64,000 nucleotides of DNA from Corynebacterium auriscanis (GCF_030408435.1 NZ_CP047046.1:2028572-2092571), one strand, 5' to 3'; positions 15,887-26,439 are shown, counted from the first letter of the stretch. Notes: a model not told the origin generated them from the letters alone. Translations and numbers: made by a program.

Positions 15887-16747
15887 GTGTTGAGCGTGGC
15901 GTCGAGTAAAGAAAGCTACCCCCGCCCCCACAACCCGCAGGCAGCCGCAGGCCAGCGGCTTCAGGTGGTCTTGGCTAGTACGTCACCCTCGCGGCTGAGT
16001 ATTTTGCGCTCGGCTGGGGTGGAACCCATCGTGATCGCCAGTGGTGTAGACGAAGATGCGGTGGTTGCGGATCTTCGGACCCGTGTGGGGGAACCATCGC
16101 CGAATGACGTGGTGGCGGCGCTGGCTGAAGCTAAAGCGCAGGCAGTGGTTGACGAGCTGCGTGCGGATTCTCCGAGCGCAGCCGCGTTGACGGGACCGGC
16201 GGTCTTAATTGGTGGCGATTCCATGTTGCTGATCGATGGGGAACTGCAGGGTAAACCGCACACTGCTGAGGAAACTGTGAAGCGGTGGCGTAACCAGCGT
16301 GGAAAAATGGCCGAGCTGCTGACGGGTCATGCGGTGTTCTATTTGCCGGCGCCGGCAGAGCGAGAACAAGCAGGGCCGGTAGATACTGTGACGCAACAGG
16401 CTGAGGCCGCGGGCGCTGCGCCGCCAGAAACCGCCACGGCGGGTGCAGGATATTCCCCACACCCCACCTCCACGGCAAAGCTTCTGTGGCGCCAGGATCC
16501 CTACGTGGAGGTATCCACCACCACGCTGCACTTTGCGAATGCCAGCGATGCTGATATTCACGCCTATGCCGCTACCGGCGAGCCTTTCGGATGCGCCGGA
16601 GCTTTCACGCTGGAAGCTCTCGGCGGGTGGTTTATCGATCGGATTGAAGGTGATCCGTCTAGTGTCATTGGGCTATCGCTTCCGGTGGTGCGCCGGGCAC
16701 TCGAGCACTTCGGCTACTCGGCGCAGGCCACATGGAACCGGGGTTAG
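15887..16747 (+). CDS. maf: Maf-family nucleotide pyrophosphatase
   Basis: The Maf signature VVLASTSPSRLSILRSAGV lies near residue 28, with GGDSMLLIDGELQGKP as the acidic active site and GKMAELLTGHAVF following. The family hydrolyses non-canonical nucleoside triphosphates. An insertion of about 45 Ala/Glu/Pro-rich residues sits between LTGHAVFYLP and the conserved VSTTTLHF, making it longer (286 residues) than most Maf proteins. GTG 15887 lies 5 nt after accE. In C. glutamicum maf also follows the acc genes. Confidence 0.88.
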   Translation: MLSVASSKESYPRPHNPQAAAGQRLQVVLASTSPSRLSILRSAGVEPIVIASGVDEDAVVADLRTRVGEPSPNDVVAALAEAKAQAVVDELRADSPSAAALTGPAVLIGGDSMLLIDGELQGKPHTAEETVKRWRNQRGKMAELLTGHAVFYLPAPAEREQAGPVDTVTQQAEAAGAAPPETATAGAGYSPHPTSTAKLLWRQDPYVEVSTTTLHFANASDADIHAYAATGEPFGCAGAFTLEALGGWFIDRIEGDPSSVIGLSLPVVRRALEHFGYSAQATWNRG

Positions 16748-16852
16748 CCTTAACACCCGGCCCTCAACGTAGCCTGTAGGTCTGGCGCTCCGCGCCAATA
16801 CTTAAACGTTAGCTTCCCAGCCCACACGCCCCGAGCACCCCTAACGCCAACG

Positions 16853-17998
16853 CTAGCGCTGCTCGATCGGAATAACCTCGCGCTGCTCTGGACCGTTGTA
16901 TTCGGACAGCGGACGTATCAGAGAATTATTACTGTATTGCTCCACGATGTGTGCGGTCCACCCGGCCACACGCGCGATGACAAACAGCGGGGTAAAGAAG
17001 TCCACGGGGAAGCCCAGCAGGTGGTAGGCCGGTCCCGCTGGGAAATCGAGATTGGGTTTGATACCGGTGCGGGCGTCCATCGTCGCCGCCATCTTTTCAT
17101 AGATCTGCACCCACTTCGCACCGTTATGGCGTTCGGCCAACGCGCGGAAAGACTTTTCCATCGACGGCACGCGACTATCGCCTTTTTTGTACACGCGGTG
17201 GCCGAATCCCATAATCAGGTCCTTGTTATCCAACGCGTTGTTCACCCAGCCTTCGGCCTTCGCCGGATCGTCGATCTCCAGCATGGTGTGCATCACGAAC
17301 TCGTTGGCGCCGCCGTGCAGCGGCCCCTTCAGGGCACCGATGGCGCCGGTAATCGCGGAGTACACATCCGAGCGTGTGGAGGTAATCACGCGCGAGGTAA
17401 ACGTGGATGCGTTGAAAGAATGCTCGGCGTACAGGATCAGGGACTTCTCGAAGTCGCGCACGTCCTCTGGGTTCGATGCCGGCGAATCCTCTCCCGTGCC
17501 GAACACCATAGACAGTAGGTTCTCGGCCACTCCCTTATTTGAATCGGGGGCCACGATGTCTTTACCTTGACGCCGACGAATATCCATGGCCAGGGCCATG
17601 GGCAATTGGGCCAGCAAGTTATGGCCGACGTGGGTGATGTGGTCTGTGTCTGGGGTGAAGTGCTCTTTGTCTTTGGTTCCCATGTACGACACGGCTGTGC
17701 GCATCACATCCATGGGATGGCAGTCGGTCGGTAGGGAGTGGATGAGGCTGATCAAGCCGGGATCTAGGCAACGATAGGACCGGCCACGCTGGTTGAATTC
17801 GTCCAATTGTTCCCGCGTGGGCAATTCGCCATTCCACAGCAGGTAGAAGACTTCTTCGAACGAGCAGTTTTCAACGAGGTCCTGCACAGCGTAACCGCGG
17901 TAGGTCAGCGAGTTGGTCTCTGGCATCACTTTGGATACGGACGTGTAATCCGCAATCACTCCGTATAGGCCTTTACGTACTTCTGGGGTGGTACTCAT
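16853..17998 (-). CDS. prpC: 2-methylcitrate synthase / citrate synthase PrpC
   Basis: A 381-residue citrate-synthase-fold enzyme with the catalytic His in GPLHGGANEFVM, the second His in MGFGHRVYK and the Asp region LDFPAGPAYHLLGFP. It condenses propionyl-CoA (or acetyl-CoA) with oxaloacetate. Short length, the AVQDLVENCSFEEVFYLL N-terminus and the neighbouring prpD indicate methylcitrate synthase. An AGGAGG ribosome-binding site lies 6 nt before the ATG. It follows prpD by 48 nt with no methylisocitrate lyase gene between. Confidence 0.92.
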   Translation of the reverse strand: MSTTPEVRKGLYGVIADYTSVSKVMPETNSLTYRGYAVQDLVENCSFEEVFYLLWNGELPTREQLDEFNQRGRSYRCLDPGLISLIHSLPTDCHPMDVMRTAVSYMGTKDKEHFTPDTDHITHVGHNLLAQLPMALAMDIRRRQGKDIVAPDSNKGVAENLLSMVFGTGEDSPASNPEDVRDFEKSLILYAEHSFNASTFTSRVITSTRSDVYSAITGAIGALKGPLHGGANEFVMHTMLEIDDPAKAEGWVNNALDNKDLIMGFGHRVYKKGDSRVPSMEKSFRALAERHNGAKWVQIYEKMAATMDARTGIKPNLDFPAGPAYHLLGFPVDFFTPLFVIARVAGWTAHIVEQYSNNSLIRPLSEYNGPEQREVIPIEQR

Positions 17999-18046
17999 GA
18001 TTGTCCTCCTAGAAATTGGACGGGGTTGTGGGTTAGAGACCGCGCT

Positions 18047-19597
18047 TTAGAAAATCCCGCGAGGAATCTGTGGTGCACGGTTCAAGACGTCCGGCGAGAA
18101 TGTGACAGTGAGCTGTCCTAGGTCCTCGGCAGAAAGATCCGCGGTATTCTCCGCTGCTTCAATGAAGCGATCCTGTTCCTTGTCATCAACGAGGCCCTCG
18201 GCCAAGATGCGGAACTTCCGGATGTAGTCCTCACGTTCGAAAGGGCGCGCTCCCAGCGGGTGGGCATCGGCAACGGCAAGTTCTTCGTCGAAGACCGTGC
18301 CATCACGCAAGGAAATAACCGCCCGGGCTCCATACGCCTTTTCGGTGGGATCCTCCGAGTGGTAGCGGCGGGTCCACTCCGGGTCCTCCACAGTGGAGAT
18401 CTTCTTCCACAGCTCCCCGGTTTCGGGCCGCTGCGCGCGCTCGGGCGCATAGCTGTCTTCGTGGTGCCACGTGCCGTCTTCCAGTGCTACGGCGAAAATG
18501 TACATCACAGAGTGGTCCAGAGTTTCGCGAGACGCAGTGGGGTCGAACTTTTGAGGATCCCCAGAGCCCGTGCCGATTACGTAGTGCGTGTGGTGACTGG
18601 TGTGCAAAACGATAGATTCCACTTGGTTCAACACCGCGCGCAGGTCCCCGTTGCCGTGCGCTTCCAACTGCTTGCGCATGCTGCGGGCCAGATCGATTGG
18701 CGCTTGGGATTGGTATTCCGCGGAGTGTTCCTTGGTATACGTGTGCAGGATCGCTCGCTTTGGCTCCCCCGCCTCTGGAAGTGGCACGGTGTACTCCGCA
18801 TCCGGCCCGTCCAGCATCCAAGCGATCACACCGTCTTCGCCTTCCCAAATCGGCGCCGGTGCACCTTCCCCGCGCATAGCGCGGTCAACCGCTTCAATCG
18901 CCATCTTCCCCGCGAATGCTGGCGCGTGAGCCTTCCACGAGCTAATGAGCCCTTTCCGGGACTGCCTCGTTGCCGTCGTGGTGTGCAGTGCCTGCCCCAC
19001 TGCTTGATAAATCGTTGGAATGTCCAGGTTCAACAGCGTGCCAAGCCCCGCTGCCACCGATGGGCCCAGGTGCGCGACGTGGTCAATCTTGTGCTTGTGC
19101 AGGCAAATCCCACGTACTAGGTCCACTTGAATTTCATAGCCCGTAGCGATGCCACGGATCAGCTCCGAACCCCCCAACCCCAGATCCTTGCCACGGTGCT
19201 GCGCGACGGCGAGGATAGCCGGGATGTTGTCCCCGGGGTGAGAGTATTCCGCGGCTAGGAACGTGTCATGAAAATCCAGTTCGCGGACTGCCACCCCGTT
19301 TGCCCAAGCAGCCCATTCGGGGGACACGTGGGCGTCGACACCAAAAACCGTCGAGCCCCCGCCGCCTTCTGGGGCACGGTGAGCAAGCGCCTGCGACCTA
19401 GCACTACTTACTGGCCTTCTTAGTACCGACGCCACGGCGACCGCGGCATTGTCGATGATCCGGTTAATGACCATGTCGGCGACGGGTTGTTCCACGGCAA
19501 CGGGATCCGCGGCAACGGTCGCAATTTTGTGCGCGAGGTGTTCAGTGAGGGGGAAATCGTCAGCGGATTTCCGAACCCGCACGGTGTGGTCGAGCAT
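18047..19597 (-). CDS. prpD: 2-methylcitrate dehydratase PrpD
   Basis: A 516-residue MmgE/PrpD-family protein: [22 protein letters not shown] carries conserved substrate-site residues, followed by [10 protein letters not shown] and [20 protein letters not shown]. It dehydrates methylcitrate to cis-methylaconitate in propionate breakdown. GGGAAGG lies 8 nt upstream of the ATG. It forms an operon with prpC. Its length and the [20 protein letters not shown] segment are typical of the PrpD branch rather than cis-aconitate decarboxylases. Confidence 0.92.
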   Translation of the reverse strand: MLDHTVRVRKSADDFPLTEHLAHKIATVAADPVAVEQPVADMVINRIIDNAAVAVASVLRRPVSSARSQALAHRAPEGGGGSTVFGVDAHVSPEWAAWANGVAVRELDFHDTFLAAEYSHPGDNIPAILAVAQHRGKDLGLGGSELIRGIATGYEIQVDLVRGICLHKHKIDHVAHLGPSVAAGLGTLLNLDIPTIYQAVGQALHTTTATRQSRKGLISSWKAHAPAFAGKMAIEAVDRAMRGEGAPAPIWEGEDGVIAWMLDGPDAEYTVPLPEAGEPKRAILHTYTKEHSAEYQSQAPIDLARSMRKQLEAHGNGDLRAVLNQVESIVLHTSHHTHYVIGTGSGDPQKFDPTASRETLDHSVMYIFAVALEDGTWHHEDSYAPERAQRPETGELWKKISTVEDPEWTRRYHSEDPTEKAYGARAVISLRDGTVFDEELAVADAHPLGARPFEREDYIRKFRILAEGLVDDKEQDRFIEAAENTADLSAEDLGQLTVTFSPDVLNRAPQIPRGIF

Positions 19598-19624
19598 AAA
19601 ACAACCTTCCCAACAGAAAATGTT

Positions 19625-19658
19625 TTGACTTGAAAGTGATATAGGACACGTTAGTCAA
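19625..19658 (-). promoter_or_regulatory. Inverted repeat in the prpD promoter region
   Basis: TTGACT (19625-19630) and AGTCAA (19653-19658) are inverted arms separated by 22 nt, upstream of the prpD start at 19597. Read on the minus strand, the distal arm is a good -35 hexamer. The spacing would suit a dimeric regulator, but no local regulator gene is present in the window. Confidence 0.3.
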
Positions 19659-19725
19659 GATTTTTCGGCGGGAAGGTTAAGTTGGAAAAACTAATGCCGC
19701 GAACAGCAAGAGGTAGGAGCTTGGC

Positions 19726-20787
19726 TCACTTAGCCTGTGCTTCCTCGATGCGCTTAATAGCCTCCTCGGCCACCAGCTGCTGAATACCCATGTCCAGCTC
19801 GGAGGTGAAACCCACACAAGAGCAGTTGATCTCGCCCAGCACGTAGGTATCGGAACCATCTTCCGCATCGGCCAGCATAAAGTCCGCAGTCCAAATCAAC
19901 GGAATGTTATCGCCACCGAGCTTTTCGGCGATGACGGGACGGGCATCCGCGAACATATCAATGAGGTCCTGCCACGCTTCAGGCTTGTCGTAGGTGTACT
20001 TTGCACCGGAGAACAGCGTTGCGGAGAAATTGTCGCCGCCTTCCGCTGGCTTCTTATGAACCACGAACACTGGGTGCGGGCCGACCAGCAGGATTCGAAT
20101 TTCGCCCTCGACGATGCGGGGCATGAAACGCATGTCCACCAGCATGCCGTTATCGCCGACGATGTACTGGTCGCAGAAGTCCATGAAGTCACCGAGTTCG
20201 CGGATCTCCGTGTGATTATCTACAGCTTCCGTGCACTTGAGCTTGGTATCCAACGGCAGCGCCGTGCCTGGCTCGACAGACTTGGCAAGGTCCTTGTCCT
20301 GCAGCTGCACGCGCCAGATGCCCGAGCCGGTGGAACCACGGTTCTGCTTGAGCACGCGCTCGCCGTAGGAAAGGGAGGTGGGAAAGGTCTCGTGGAAGCT
20401 ATCCACGTCGTAGTAAGCCGCAGTATCCTCTGGCACCAAGTCGGTGGAGTTGAGCTTGACCAGTGCATCCTTGGCGCCGTAGCTGATCATTTCCGCAGGG
20501 GTGGACATACCAACAAGGCCAGACTCACTGAGTTTGGTGAGCATCTCAAAGTAGCCCTTTTCGCCACCTGGGATGTGACCGGGGTTTACGCGGGAGATGT
20601 AGCCGTCGTAGTTGTTGCTGACCTCGTCAAAGATGTCATCGACCTTTTCAGGATCGAAGTAGACAACTTCAGCGCCCCACCCTTTATCTCGGATTGCATT
20701 GACGATTGGCATTGTGTCACGACGATGCCCATCCTCACCTTTGTCATTACCACCGCGGACTTCGAAAACAACAATGCTCTTGTGCAC
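19726..20787 (-). CDS. Cj0069-family ATP-grasp-like protein
   Basis: A 353-residue protein beginning MHKSIVVFEVRGGNDKGEDG. The middle and C-terminal parts resemble the ATP-grasp fold (RVLKQNRGSTGSGIWRVQ, MRFMPRIVEGEIRILLVG, TADFMLADAEDG, LGEINCSCVGF), with acidic residues that could bind Mg-ATP. I recall this family being named after Campylobacter Cj0069; its reaction is unknown to me. ATP-grasp enzymes usually ligate a carboxylate to an amine or thiol. It is divergent from sseA and stands apart from prpD. Confidence 0.7.
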   Translation of the reverse strand: MHKSIVVFEVRGGNDKGEDGHRRDTMPIVNAIRDKGWGAEVVYFDPEKVDDIFDEVSNNYDGYISRVNPGHIPGGEKGYFEMLTKLSESGLVGMSTPAEMISYGAKDALVKLNSTDLVPEDTAAYYDVDSFHETFPTSLSYGERVLKQNRGSTGSGIWRVQLQDKDLAKSVEPGTALPLDTKLKCTEAVDNHTEIRELGDFMDFCDQYIVGDNGMLVDMRFMPRIVEGEIRILLVGPHPVFVVHKKPAEGGDNFSATLFSGAKYTYDKPEAWQDLIDMFADARPVIAEKLGGDNIPLIWTADFMLADAEDGSDTYVLGEINCSCVGFTSELDMGIQQLVAEEAIKRIEEAQAK

Positions 20788-20939
20788 GAAAGGCCCCTTT
20801 CAGTCAATTCTCAGCCTTCACCCGTTATCCTATTTGCCGTTAGACTCGGTTCGCGCGTCGAAAACCTAGTAGACCTCACCCCTATTGCACCCCTACGAGT
20901 GGTGCACGTTACATCAACTAGTGACCGGAGGACACAACC

Positions 20940-21791
20940 GTGGGAATTCCCGAAGATCCCAGTAGACATTTGCAGCAGTATGCTCACCCAAACAAGCTGG
21001 TCACGAGCGCTTGGCTGGGTGCGAAGCTGGGAACACCGGGGCTCAAAGTGGTCGAAAGCGATGAGGAACGCCAGCAGTATGACATTGGGCACATTCCCAC
21101 TGCCGTACGCATGAATTGGGCCACGGAGCTCGGTGACCCAACCACCCGGGACATCATTTCGGCAGAACAATTTGGCGCGTTGATGGATACCAAAGGAATC
21201 ACCCCCGACGATACGGTGGTGATCTACGGTGACCAGTCAAACAAGTGGGCGCTTTACACCCTGTGGATCTTCGAGCACTACGGCCACCGGGATGTCCGCC
21301 TTCTCGACGGCGGACGCGATGCCTGGATGCAAGAAGAAAAGGAAACCAGCTACGACGTTCCAGTTGCCACCACCGAAGGTTACGGCGCCAAGATGGGTGA
21401 GCATGACCCTACGCGATTGCGGATCTTCGTCGACGAGTTGAAAACCAACTTAGAATCCTTCCAGATCCTTGATCTGCGCGGACCGGAGGATTACACGGGC
21501 TTGAACCAGGATTCACGTTGGTCACGGCACGGCCATATCCCGGGTGCGATTAATCACAGCATTGGTCGCAGTCTGTTTCCCAACTCACGCTTTCGCCAGA
21601 TCGAGGAGCTTCGGGAAGTCCACGCGGATTTGGACCCCCATGCTCCCACCGTGGTCTATTGCAACGATGCCGCCACCGCGGCTCAGCAGTGGTTTGTTCT
21701 CACTCATCTGCTGGGATGGAAAGATGTGCGCGTCTATGACGGTTCCTGGGTGGAGTGGGGCAACATGATGCGCATGCCCATCACGCGCTAA
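20940..21791 (+). CDS. sseA: Thiosulfate/3-mercaptopyruvate sulfurtransferase (two rhodanese domains)
   Basis: The 283-residue protein has two rhodanese domains. The first (VVESDEERQQYDIGHIPTA to LLDGGRDAW) lacks the active Cys, as is usual; the second (ILDLRGPEDYTG, HGHIPGAINHS) has the catalytic Cys in VVYCNDAATAAQ. It moves sulfane sulfur to acceptors. A GGAGG ribosome-binding site precedes the GTG start. The gene directly upstream of accBC in C. glutamicum is also a rhodanese, supporting conserved synteny. Confidence 0.9.
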   Translation: MGIPEDPSRHLQQYAHPNKLVTSAWLGAKLGTPGLKVVESDEERQQYDIGHIPTAVRMNWATELGDPTTRDIISAEQFGALMDTKGITPDDTVVIYGDQSNKWALYTLWIFEHYGHRDVRLLDGGRDAWMQEEKETSYDVPVATTEGYGAKMGEHDPTRLRIFVDELKTNLESFQILDLRGPEDYTGLNQDSRWSRHGHIPGAINHSIGRSLFPNSRFRQIEELREVHADLDPHAPTVVYCNDAATAAQQWFVLTHLLGWKDVRVYDGSWVEWGNMMRMPITR

Positions 21792-21986
21792 TCCCCATTC
21801 TTGCCTGCGCTTCCATCGCGATCATTGTGCGCACCAAAAGCTGTGGTGCCGTAATGAAACCCGGCACACCGTTACATCACGCTTGCTTTGTTCGATGGAA
21901 TGCGTAGTAGTTTTGATAGAGCACTTTTTAACCATCTCGTAACTAAAATTTCGCAGTATTGCAACGACGTCGGAGGAATGAACAAG

Positions 21987-23768
21987 GTGACGCAGACAGG
22001 AAGCAAGATCTCCAAGGTACTCATCGCCAACCGAGGTGAGATTGCGGTCCGCGTGATCCGCGCTACCCGTGACGAGGGAATTGCTAGCGTTGCCGTGTAC
22101 GCAGAACCCGATGCGGACGCACCTTTCGTTCGCATGGCCGATGAAGCTTTCGCCCTCGGTGGCAACACATCGGCAGAGTCCTACCTCAGCATCGAAAAGA
22201 TCCTCCAGGCAGCCAAGGATTCGGGCGCAGATGCCATCCACCCCGGTTACGGTTTCCTGTCCGAGAACGCAGACTTCGCCCAAGCCGTACTGGACGCCGG
22301 CCTAACGTGGATTGGCCCCAGCCCAGAGGCCATTTCCGCTTTGGGCGACAAAGTCACGGCCCGCAATATCGCAATGAAGGTGAACGCTCCCCTCACCCCC
22401 GGCACGAAGGAACCTGTCAAGGACGCAGCGGAAATCCAAGCTTTCGCCGAGGAACACGGTTTACCCATCGCAGTCAAAGCCGCATTCGGTGGCGGCGGCC
22501 GTGGCATGAAGGTTGCCTACACGATGGAAGAGATCCCCGATCTCTTCGATTCGGCCACCCGTGAAGCTATCGCCGCCTTCGGTCGCGGTGAGTGCTTTGT
22601 AGAGCGCTACCTGGACCGCGCCCGTCACGTTGAAGCACAGGTTGTAGCCGATAAGCACGGCAATGTTGTCGTGGCTTCCACTCGAGATTGCTCCCTGCAG
22701 CGCCGTTTCCAGAAGCTCGTTGAGGAAGCCCCTGCTCCATTTCTCACCGACGAGCAGAACGCCCGCATTTACGAATCTGCCAAAGCGATCGTGAAAGAAG
22801 CTGGTTACTACGGCGCCGGCACGGTCGAATACCTGGTCGGCAGTGATGGCATGATCAGCTTCTTGGAGGTCAATACGCGACTGCAGGTGGAACACCCCGT
22901 CACGGAACAAGTCACAGGCTGGGACTTGGTGCGCGAGCAGTTCCGCATTGCCGAAGGCAAAGAGCTTTCTCGGCTCACTGATCCAGAGATCCACGGCCAC
23001 TCCATTGAATTCCGCATCAACGGGGAGGACGCGGCGTCGGGATTTATGCCAGCCCCAGGCCGTGTCAACCGCTACCAAGAGCCCGCGGGCCCAGGTATTC
23101 GTTTGGACTCAGGGATCGAAGAGGGCACCGTTATTGGTGGACAATTCGACTCGATGCTGGCGAAGCTGATCGTCACGGGCGCCACACGCGAAGAGGCGAT
23201 CGCGCGGTCGGCACGCGCACTCGATGAGTACATCGTGGAAGGTTTGCCCACCGTGCTGCCATTCCACCGTGCAATGATGCAGGATCCGGCATTCACCGCC
23301 ACTGATGGTAACTTTCGCGTGTACACCCGGTGGATCGAGGAGGAATGGGAGAACACTCTCCCAGAGTATGCCGAAGATACCACCGCAGATAACGACAGCG
23401 ATGTAGTGCAGCTGCCCAAGCAGAAAGTTGTTGTCGAAGTCGACGGCCGACGGGTTGAGCTGCTAGTTCCGGGTGAGCTTTTGCACACAGGCGCCCAGTT
23501 GCGCCGTTCCAAGCGTCGCCGTGGCACCGCGGGACAAATCGCAATTACTGGCGATACCGTGGCCTCCCCTATGCAAGGAACCGTTATCAAGGTGATGGTC
23601 GGCGAGGGACAGCAGGTCAACGAGGGCGATACGATCCTGGTTCTGGAAGCCATGAAGATGGAAAATGCCGTGAAGGCACATAAAAACGGTGTAGTTTCCA
23701 ACCTTTCGGTGGTCGCCGGGGCGGCGGTCACGAAGAACCAGGCTTTGCTAGATATCGCGGACGAGTAG
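21987..23768 (+). CDS. accBC: Acyl-CoA carboxylase alpha subunit: biotin carboxylase/BCCP fusion AccBC
   Basis: Domain order: biotin carboxylase N-terminal domain ([16 protein letters not shown]), ATP-grasp ([14 protein letters not shown]), carboxylase C-terminal domain ([13 protein letters not shown] and EFRINGEDA), then a biotinyl carrier domain at the C-terminus with the biotinylated Lys in [13 protein letters not shown]. It carboxylates biotin and supplies the AccD subunits in malonyl-CoA and mycolate precursor synthesis. GTG 21987 is favoured because GGAGG ends 10 nt upstream; the ATG at 21978 is only 1 nt from that site. Confidence 0.95.
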   Translation: MTQTGSKISKVLIANRGEIAVRVIRATRDEGIASVAVYAEPDADAPFVRMADEAFALGGNTSAESYLSIEKILQAAKDSGADAIHPGYGFLSENADFAQAVLDAGLTWIGPSPEAISALGDKVTARNIAMKVNAPLTPGTKEPVKDAAEIQAFAEEHGLPIAVKAAFGGGGRGMKVAYTMEEIPDLFDSATREAIAAFGRGECFVERYLDRARHVEAQVVADKHGNVVVASTRDCSLQRRFQKLVEEAPAPFLTDEQNARIYESAKAIVKEAGYYGAGTVEYLVGSDGMISFLEVNTRLQVEHPVTEQVTGWDLVREQFRIAEGKELSRLTDPEIHGHSIEFRINGEDAASGFMPAPGRVNRYQEPAGPGIRLDSGIEEGTVIGGQFDSMLAKLIVTGATREEAIARSARALDEYIVEGLPTVLPFHRAMMQDPAFTATDGNFRVYTRWIEEEWENTLPEYAEDTTADNDSDVVQLPKQKVVVEVDGRRVELLVPGELLHTGAQLRRSKRRRGTAGQIAITGDTVASPMQGTVIKVMVGEGQQVNEGDTILVLEAMKMENAVKAHKNGVVSNLSVVAGAAVTKNQALLDIADE

Positions 23769-23830
23769 GTCACCTAACCCAAGCCTCCCAGCAGGTCTGG
23801 TCACAAACTCAGCCATCGACCCCCTGCCAG

Positions 23831-23900
23831 CCCTACCGTAGTGAGCCAAGCCGGCGAGCCCTACCGTAATGAACCAAGCCGGCGAGCCCGGCCAGCCCTA
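23831..23900. repeat. 28-bp imperfect direct repeats downstream of accBC
   Basis: The unit starting CCCTACCGTA occurs at 23831 and 23859, with a fragment at 23896; each carries CCAAGCCGGCGAG. They lie in the 326-nt gap between accBC and the next gene. No terminator with a T-run is visible. Short ATG-started frames here have no ribosome-binding site. Confidence 0.8.
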
Positions 23901-24003
23901 CCAGAGCGCAAAGATTCCATAACCCGCTTAAGACGCCAGCTAAATCTGCTAAATCTAGAATTGATTTGAAGAATTTAACTGAGGTAATCACTCAGATTTC
24001 CTG

Positions 24004-24050
24004 TTAATATATTAAGAACCGCAATCGTTCCACAGGATTTCCGTGGAACG
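24004..24050 (+). promoter_or_regulatory. AT-rich palindrome and hairpin upstream of membrane protein gene
   Basis: A perfect 12-bp palindrome, TTAATATATTAA (24004-24015), could include a -10 element. It is followed by a strong hairpin, CGTTCCAC (24026-24033) pairing with GTGGAACG (24043-24050), 45 nt before the ATG at 24095. Another small hairpin (CTGAG/CTCAG) lies just upstream at about 23980-23996. This looks like a promoter with a structured 5' leader, possibly a regulator site. Confidence 0.45.
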
Positions 24051-24094
24051 GTCGCTAACCATGTCCACCGACCGCCAATCTGAAAGGCCGAATA

Positions 24095-24733
24095 ATGGAA
24101 ACGCGCAGGCGCTCAAGCAAACTGCCACTCATCTTGGGCGGAATACTCCTCGCCATCGGCGTAATTTCCGCCATCATCAGCGCAACCAGCGTATCCAGTT
24201 TGGACAAGCCCCAGGATGTCTCGGCGGGTAAAACATACTACCTTTTGGGCGATAAGTCCTCCATCAACGCCCAGAATTGTGCGTTGAAAAGCGAGAACGA
24301 CACAACCGAACCCCCGGTATCCCTCATCTCAAACAGTGAAAATAAGATCCCTGATGACGGTAAGATCAAGGACATCTCCCTGCCTCTAACTCCCTCTAAG
24401 GGCGTCGTTGTCACGATGGAGTTCTCTAAGGACATTAAGGGCCTCACCTACAAGTGCGACACCGGCCAAACGTACATCTCCTCCAAGTCCGGCAGCACCC
24501 TCAACGTACTTCGTTGGCTGACGATGGCAGGCGTGCTTGCCGGATTACTCCTGATCTTGAGCAGCTTCATTCCGCGCAAGAAGGACGAATCCCAAGAACA
24601 TGTGGACGCAGACGAGCACCACAACACCACCGGTAATCCGTACGAAAACGCCCACGCCGACAATAACTTGTACGAAAACGCCCACGCCGAAGACAATCAC
24701 GTCGACCGCAACAACGAACACAAGCACTTCTAA
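24095..24733 (+). CDS. Hypothetical two-helix membrane protein with His/Asn-rich tail
   Basis: A 212-residue protein with membrane segments at about residues 9-32 and 138-157 and a likely extracytoplasmic domain of about 105 residues between them holding two Cys (QNCALK and YKCDTG). The cytoplasmic tail is charged and His/Asn/Glu-rich with a tandem 10-residue repeat (YENAHADNNL, then YENAHAEDNH; 30-bp units at 24641 and 24671). GAAAGG precedes the ATG. I do not recognise a family; the paired Cys suggest a disulfide in the exported domain. Confidence 0.75.
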   Translation: METRRRSSKLPLILGGILLAIGVISAIISATSVSSLDKPQDVSAGKTYYLLGDKSSINAQNCALKSENDTTEPPVSLISNSENKIPDDGKIKDISLPLTPSKGVVVTMEFSKDIKGLTYKCDTGQTYISSKSGSTLNVLRWLTMAGVLAGLLLILSSFIPRKKDESQEHVDADEHHNTTGNPYENAHADNNLYENAHAEDNHVDRNNEHKHF

Positions 24734-24788
24734 AACACCAGTCGGCGCTACCTGAGGCACAGCGTGGCGTCGAGTATCCTAGGCAGCC

Positions 24789-26363
24789 GTGGAAAAAATC
24801 GCGCAGCACGTCACTGACCAGATCACAAAGTGGACTCATGGCCGCCGTGGCTACATCATGGCGATAGACCAAGGCACAACGTCTACCCGCTGCATTATTT
24901 TCGACGCCGAGGGCCACATCGTCTCTACTAGTCAGTTGGAGCACGAACAAATCTTCCCCCGTCCGGGCTGGGTAGAACACGACCCCGATGAAATCCGGCG
25001 AAACGCCCGTCGCGTCATGGCTGACGCGGCCGCAGAAGTAGATATCAATACCGACGACATTGCCGCAGTTGGCATCACTAACCAACGCGAAACAACAATC
25101 ATCTGGGACCGCACGACAGGCAAACCCGTCTACAACGCCATCGTGTGGCAGGATACACGCACAGATGACATCGTCTCTTCCCTCACCGAAGAGGAAAAAG
25201 AGCTGTTCCGCACCCGCACGGGCCTGCCGGCATCCACGTACTTCGCGGGCCCGAAGATTCGGTGGATCCTCGATAACGTTGAAGGTGTTCGAGAACGCGC
25301 GGAAGCCGGAGAACTAGCCTTCGGAACCATCGATTCCTGGCTGGTGTGGGAACTCACCCGCGGATCGCGTCGCTCCCCGTCGAGCTCCCGAGAAACAGCC
25401 CAGCACGTCACCGATGTCACCAACGCATCGCGCACCATGCTCATGGATTTGAAAACCCAAAAGTGGGATCCCGAGCTGTGCAAGATTCTTGGCATCCCCA
25501 TGGAGTTGTTGCCTCAGATCGTGAGCTCGTCAGAAGTCGTGGGACGGGTACGGCGCAACGGCCCGGTCAAGGGCATTCCCATCGCCGGCATCCTCGGCGA
25601 CCAACAAGCGGCAACTTTTGGGCAGGCTTGCGTAGAACCAGGCGAGGCCAAAAACACCTATGGCACCGGCAACTTCATGTTACTGAACACGGGAGAAGTG
25701 CCCCAATGGTCCGAACATGGGCTCATTACCACCATCGCCTACCGGCTGGGCAACCACCCCGCGGTATATGCGCTGGAAGGTTCAATCGCCGTCACTGGCT
25801 CCCTTGTGCAGTGGTTAAGGGACAACCTCGGATTTTTCAACCGGGCCGATCAAATTGAAGCGCTAGCTCGATCCGTCAAAGACAACGGCGGCTGTTATGT
25901 GGTCCCAGCATTCTCCGGATTACTTGCACCCCGCTGGCGCCCGGAAGCACGCGGGGTTATCGCCGGACTAACGCGGTATGTCACCAAGGCACACATCGCG
26001 CGAGCAGCATTGGAAGCCACCGCATACCAAACGCGCGAAGTGGTTGAGGCGATGAACAGAGATTCGGGAGTTGAACTGACCAGCCTGCGCGTGGACGGGG
26101 GCATGGTGGTCAACGGATTGTTGATGCAATTCCAGGCTGATCAACTGGGTGTGCCGGTTACAGTTCCGGAGATAACTGAAACCACCGCTCTAGGTGCCGC
26201 CTATGCTGCTGGTTTGGCGGTGGGTTTCTTCCGCGACCTGGCCGAGATCCGTAGTCTGTGGCAGGAAAAGAAAACATACACGCCGGAAATGTCCCAAGAG
26301 GATCGGGATGCTCTGTATGCACGGTGGAATGATGCGGTGGAACGAACTTATAACTGGGCCTGA
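24789..26363 (+). CDS. glpK: Glycerol kinase GlpK
   Basis: A FGGY-family kinase that phosphorylates glycerol. It has [15 protein letters not shown] (ATP-binding N-domain), [55 protein letters not shown] and the C-terminal FGGY segment ending [19 protein letters not shown]. The family N-terminus normally starts just before AIDQGTTS, so the first 20 residues are an extension; ATG 24858 is an alternative. GTG 24789 has TATCCT 8 nt upstream, consistent with a leaderless transcript. A run of six T after the stop follows a weak GGG/CCC hairpin. No glpF or glpD neighbour is seen. Confidence 0.93.
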   Translation: MEKIAQHVTDQITKWTHGRRGYIMAIDQGTTSTRCIIFDAEGHIVSTSQLEHEQIFPRPGWVEHDPDEIRRNARRVMADAAAEVDINTDDIAAVGITNQRETTIIWDRTTGKPVYNAIVWQDTRTDDIVSSLTEEEKELFRTRTGLPASTYFAGPKIRWILDNVEGVRERAEAGELAFGTIDSWLVWELTRGSRRSPSSSRETAQHVTDVTNASRTMLMDLKTQKWDPELCKILGIPMELLPQIVSSSEVVGRVRRNGPVKGIPIAGILGDQQAATFGQACVEPGEAKNTYGTGNFMLLNTGEVPQWSEHGLITTIAYRLGNHPAVYALEGSIAVTGSLVQWLRDNLGFFNRADQIEALARSVKDNGGCYVVPAFSGLLAPRWRPEARGVIAGLTRYVTKAHIARAALEATAYQTREVVEAMNRDSGVELTSLRVDGGMVVNGLLMQFQADQLGVPVTVPEITETTALGAAYAAGLAVGFFRDLAEIRSLWQEKKTYTPEMSQEDRDALYARWNDAVERTYNWA

Positions 26364-26439
26364 GGGTAATCCCCTTTTTTGCGATTTACGTAGGTCTATA
26401 CGTAGTAATTCTCCCTCGTCATGAATTATGCTAAACGAT

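Noticed and set aside
20056..21114. 352-codon open frame on the plus strand
   Set aside because: Antisense to the ATP-grasp-like gene and running into sseA; the two genes on it have clear family motifs.
23859..23931. Short ATG-started frames in the accBC downstream gap
   Set aside because: They lie in direct repeats, are about 17 codons long and lack ribosome-binding sites.
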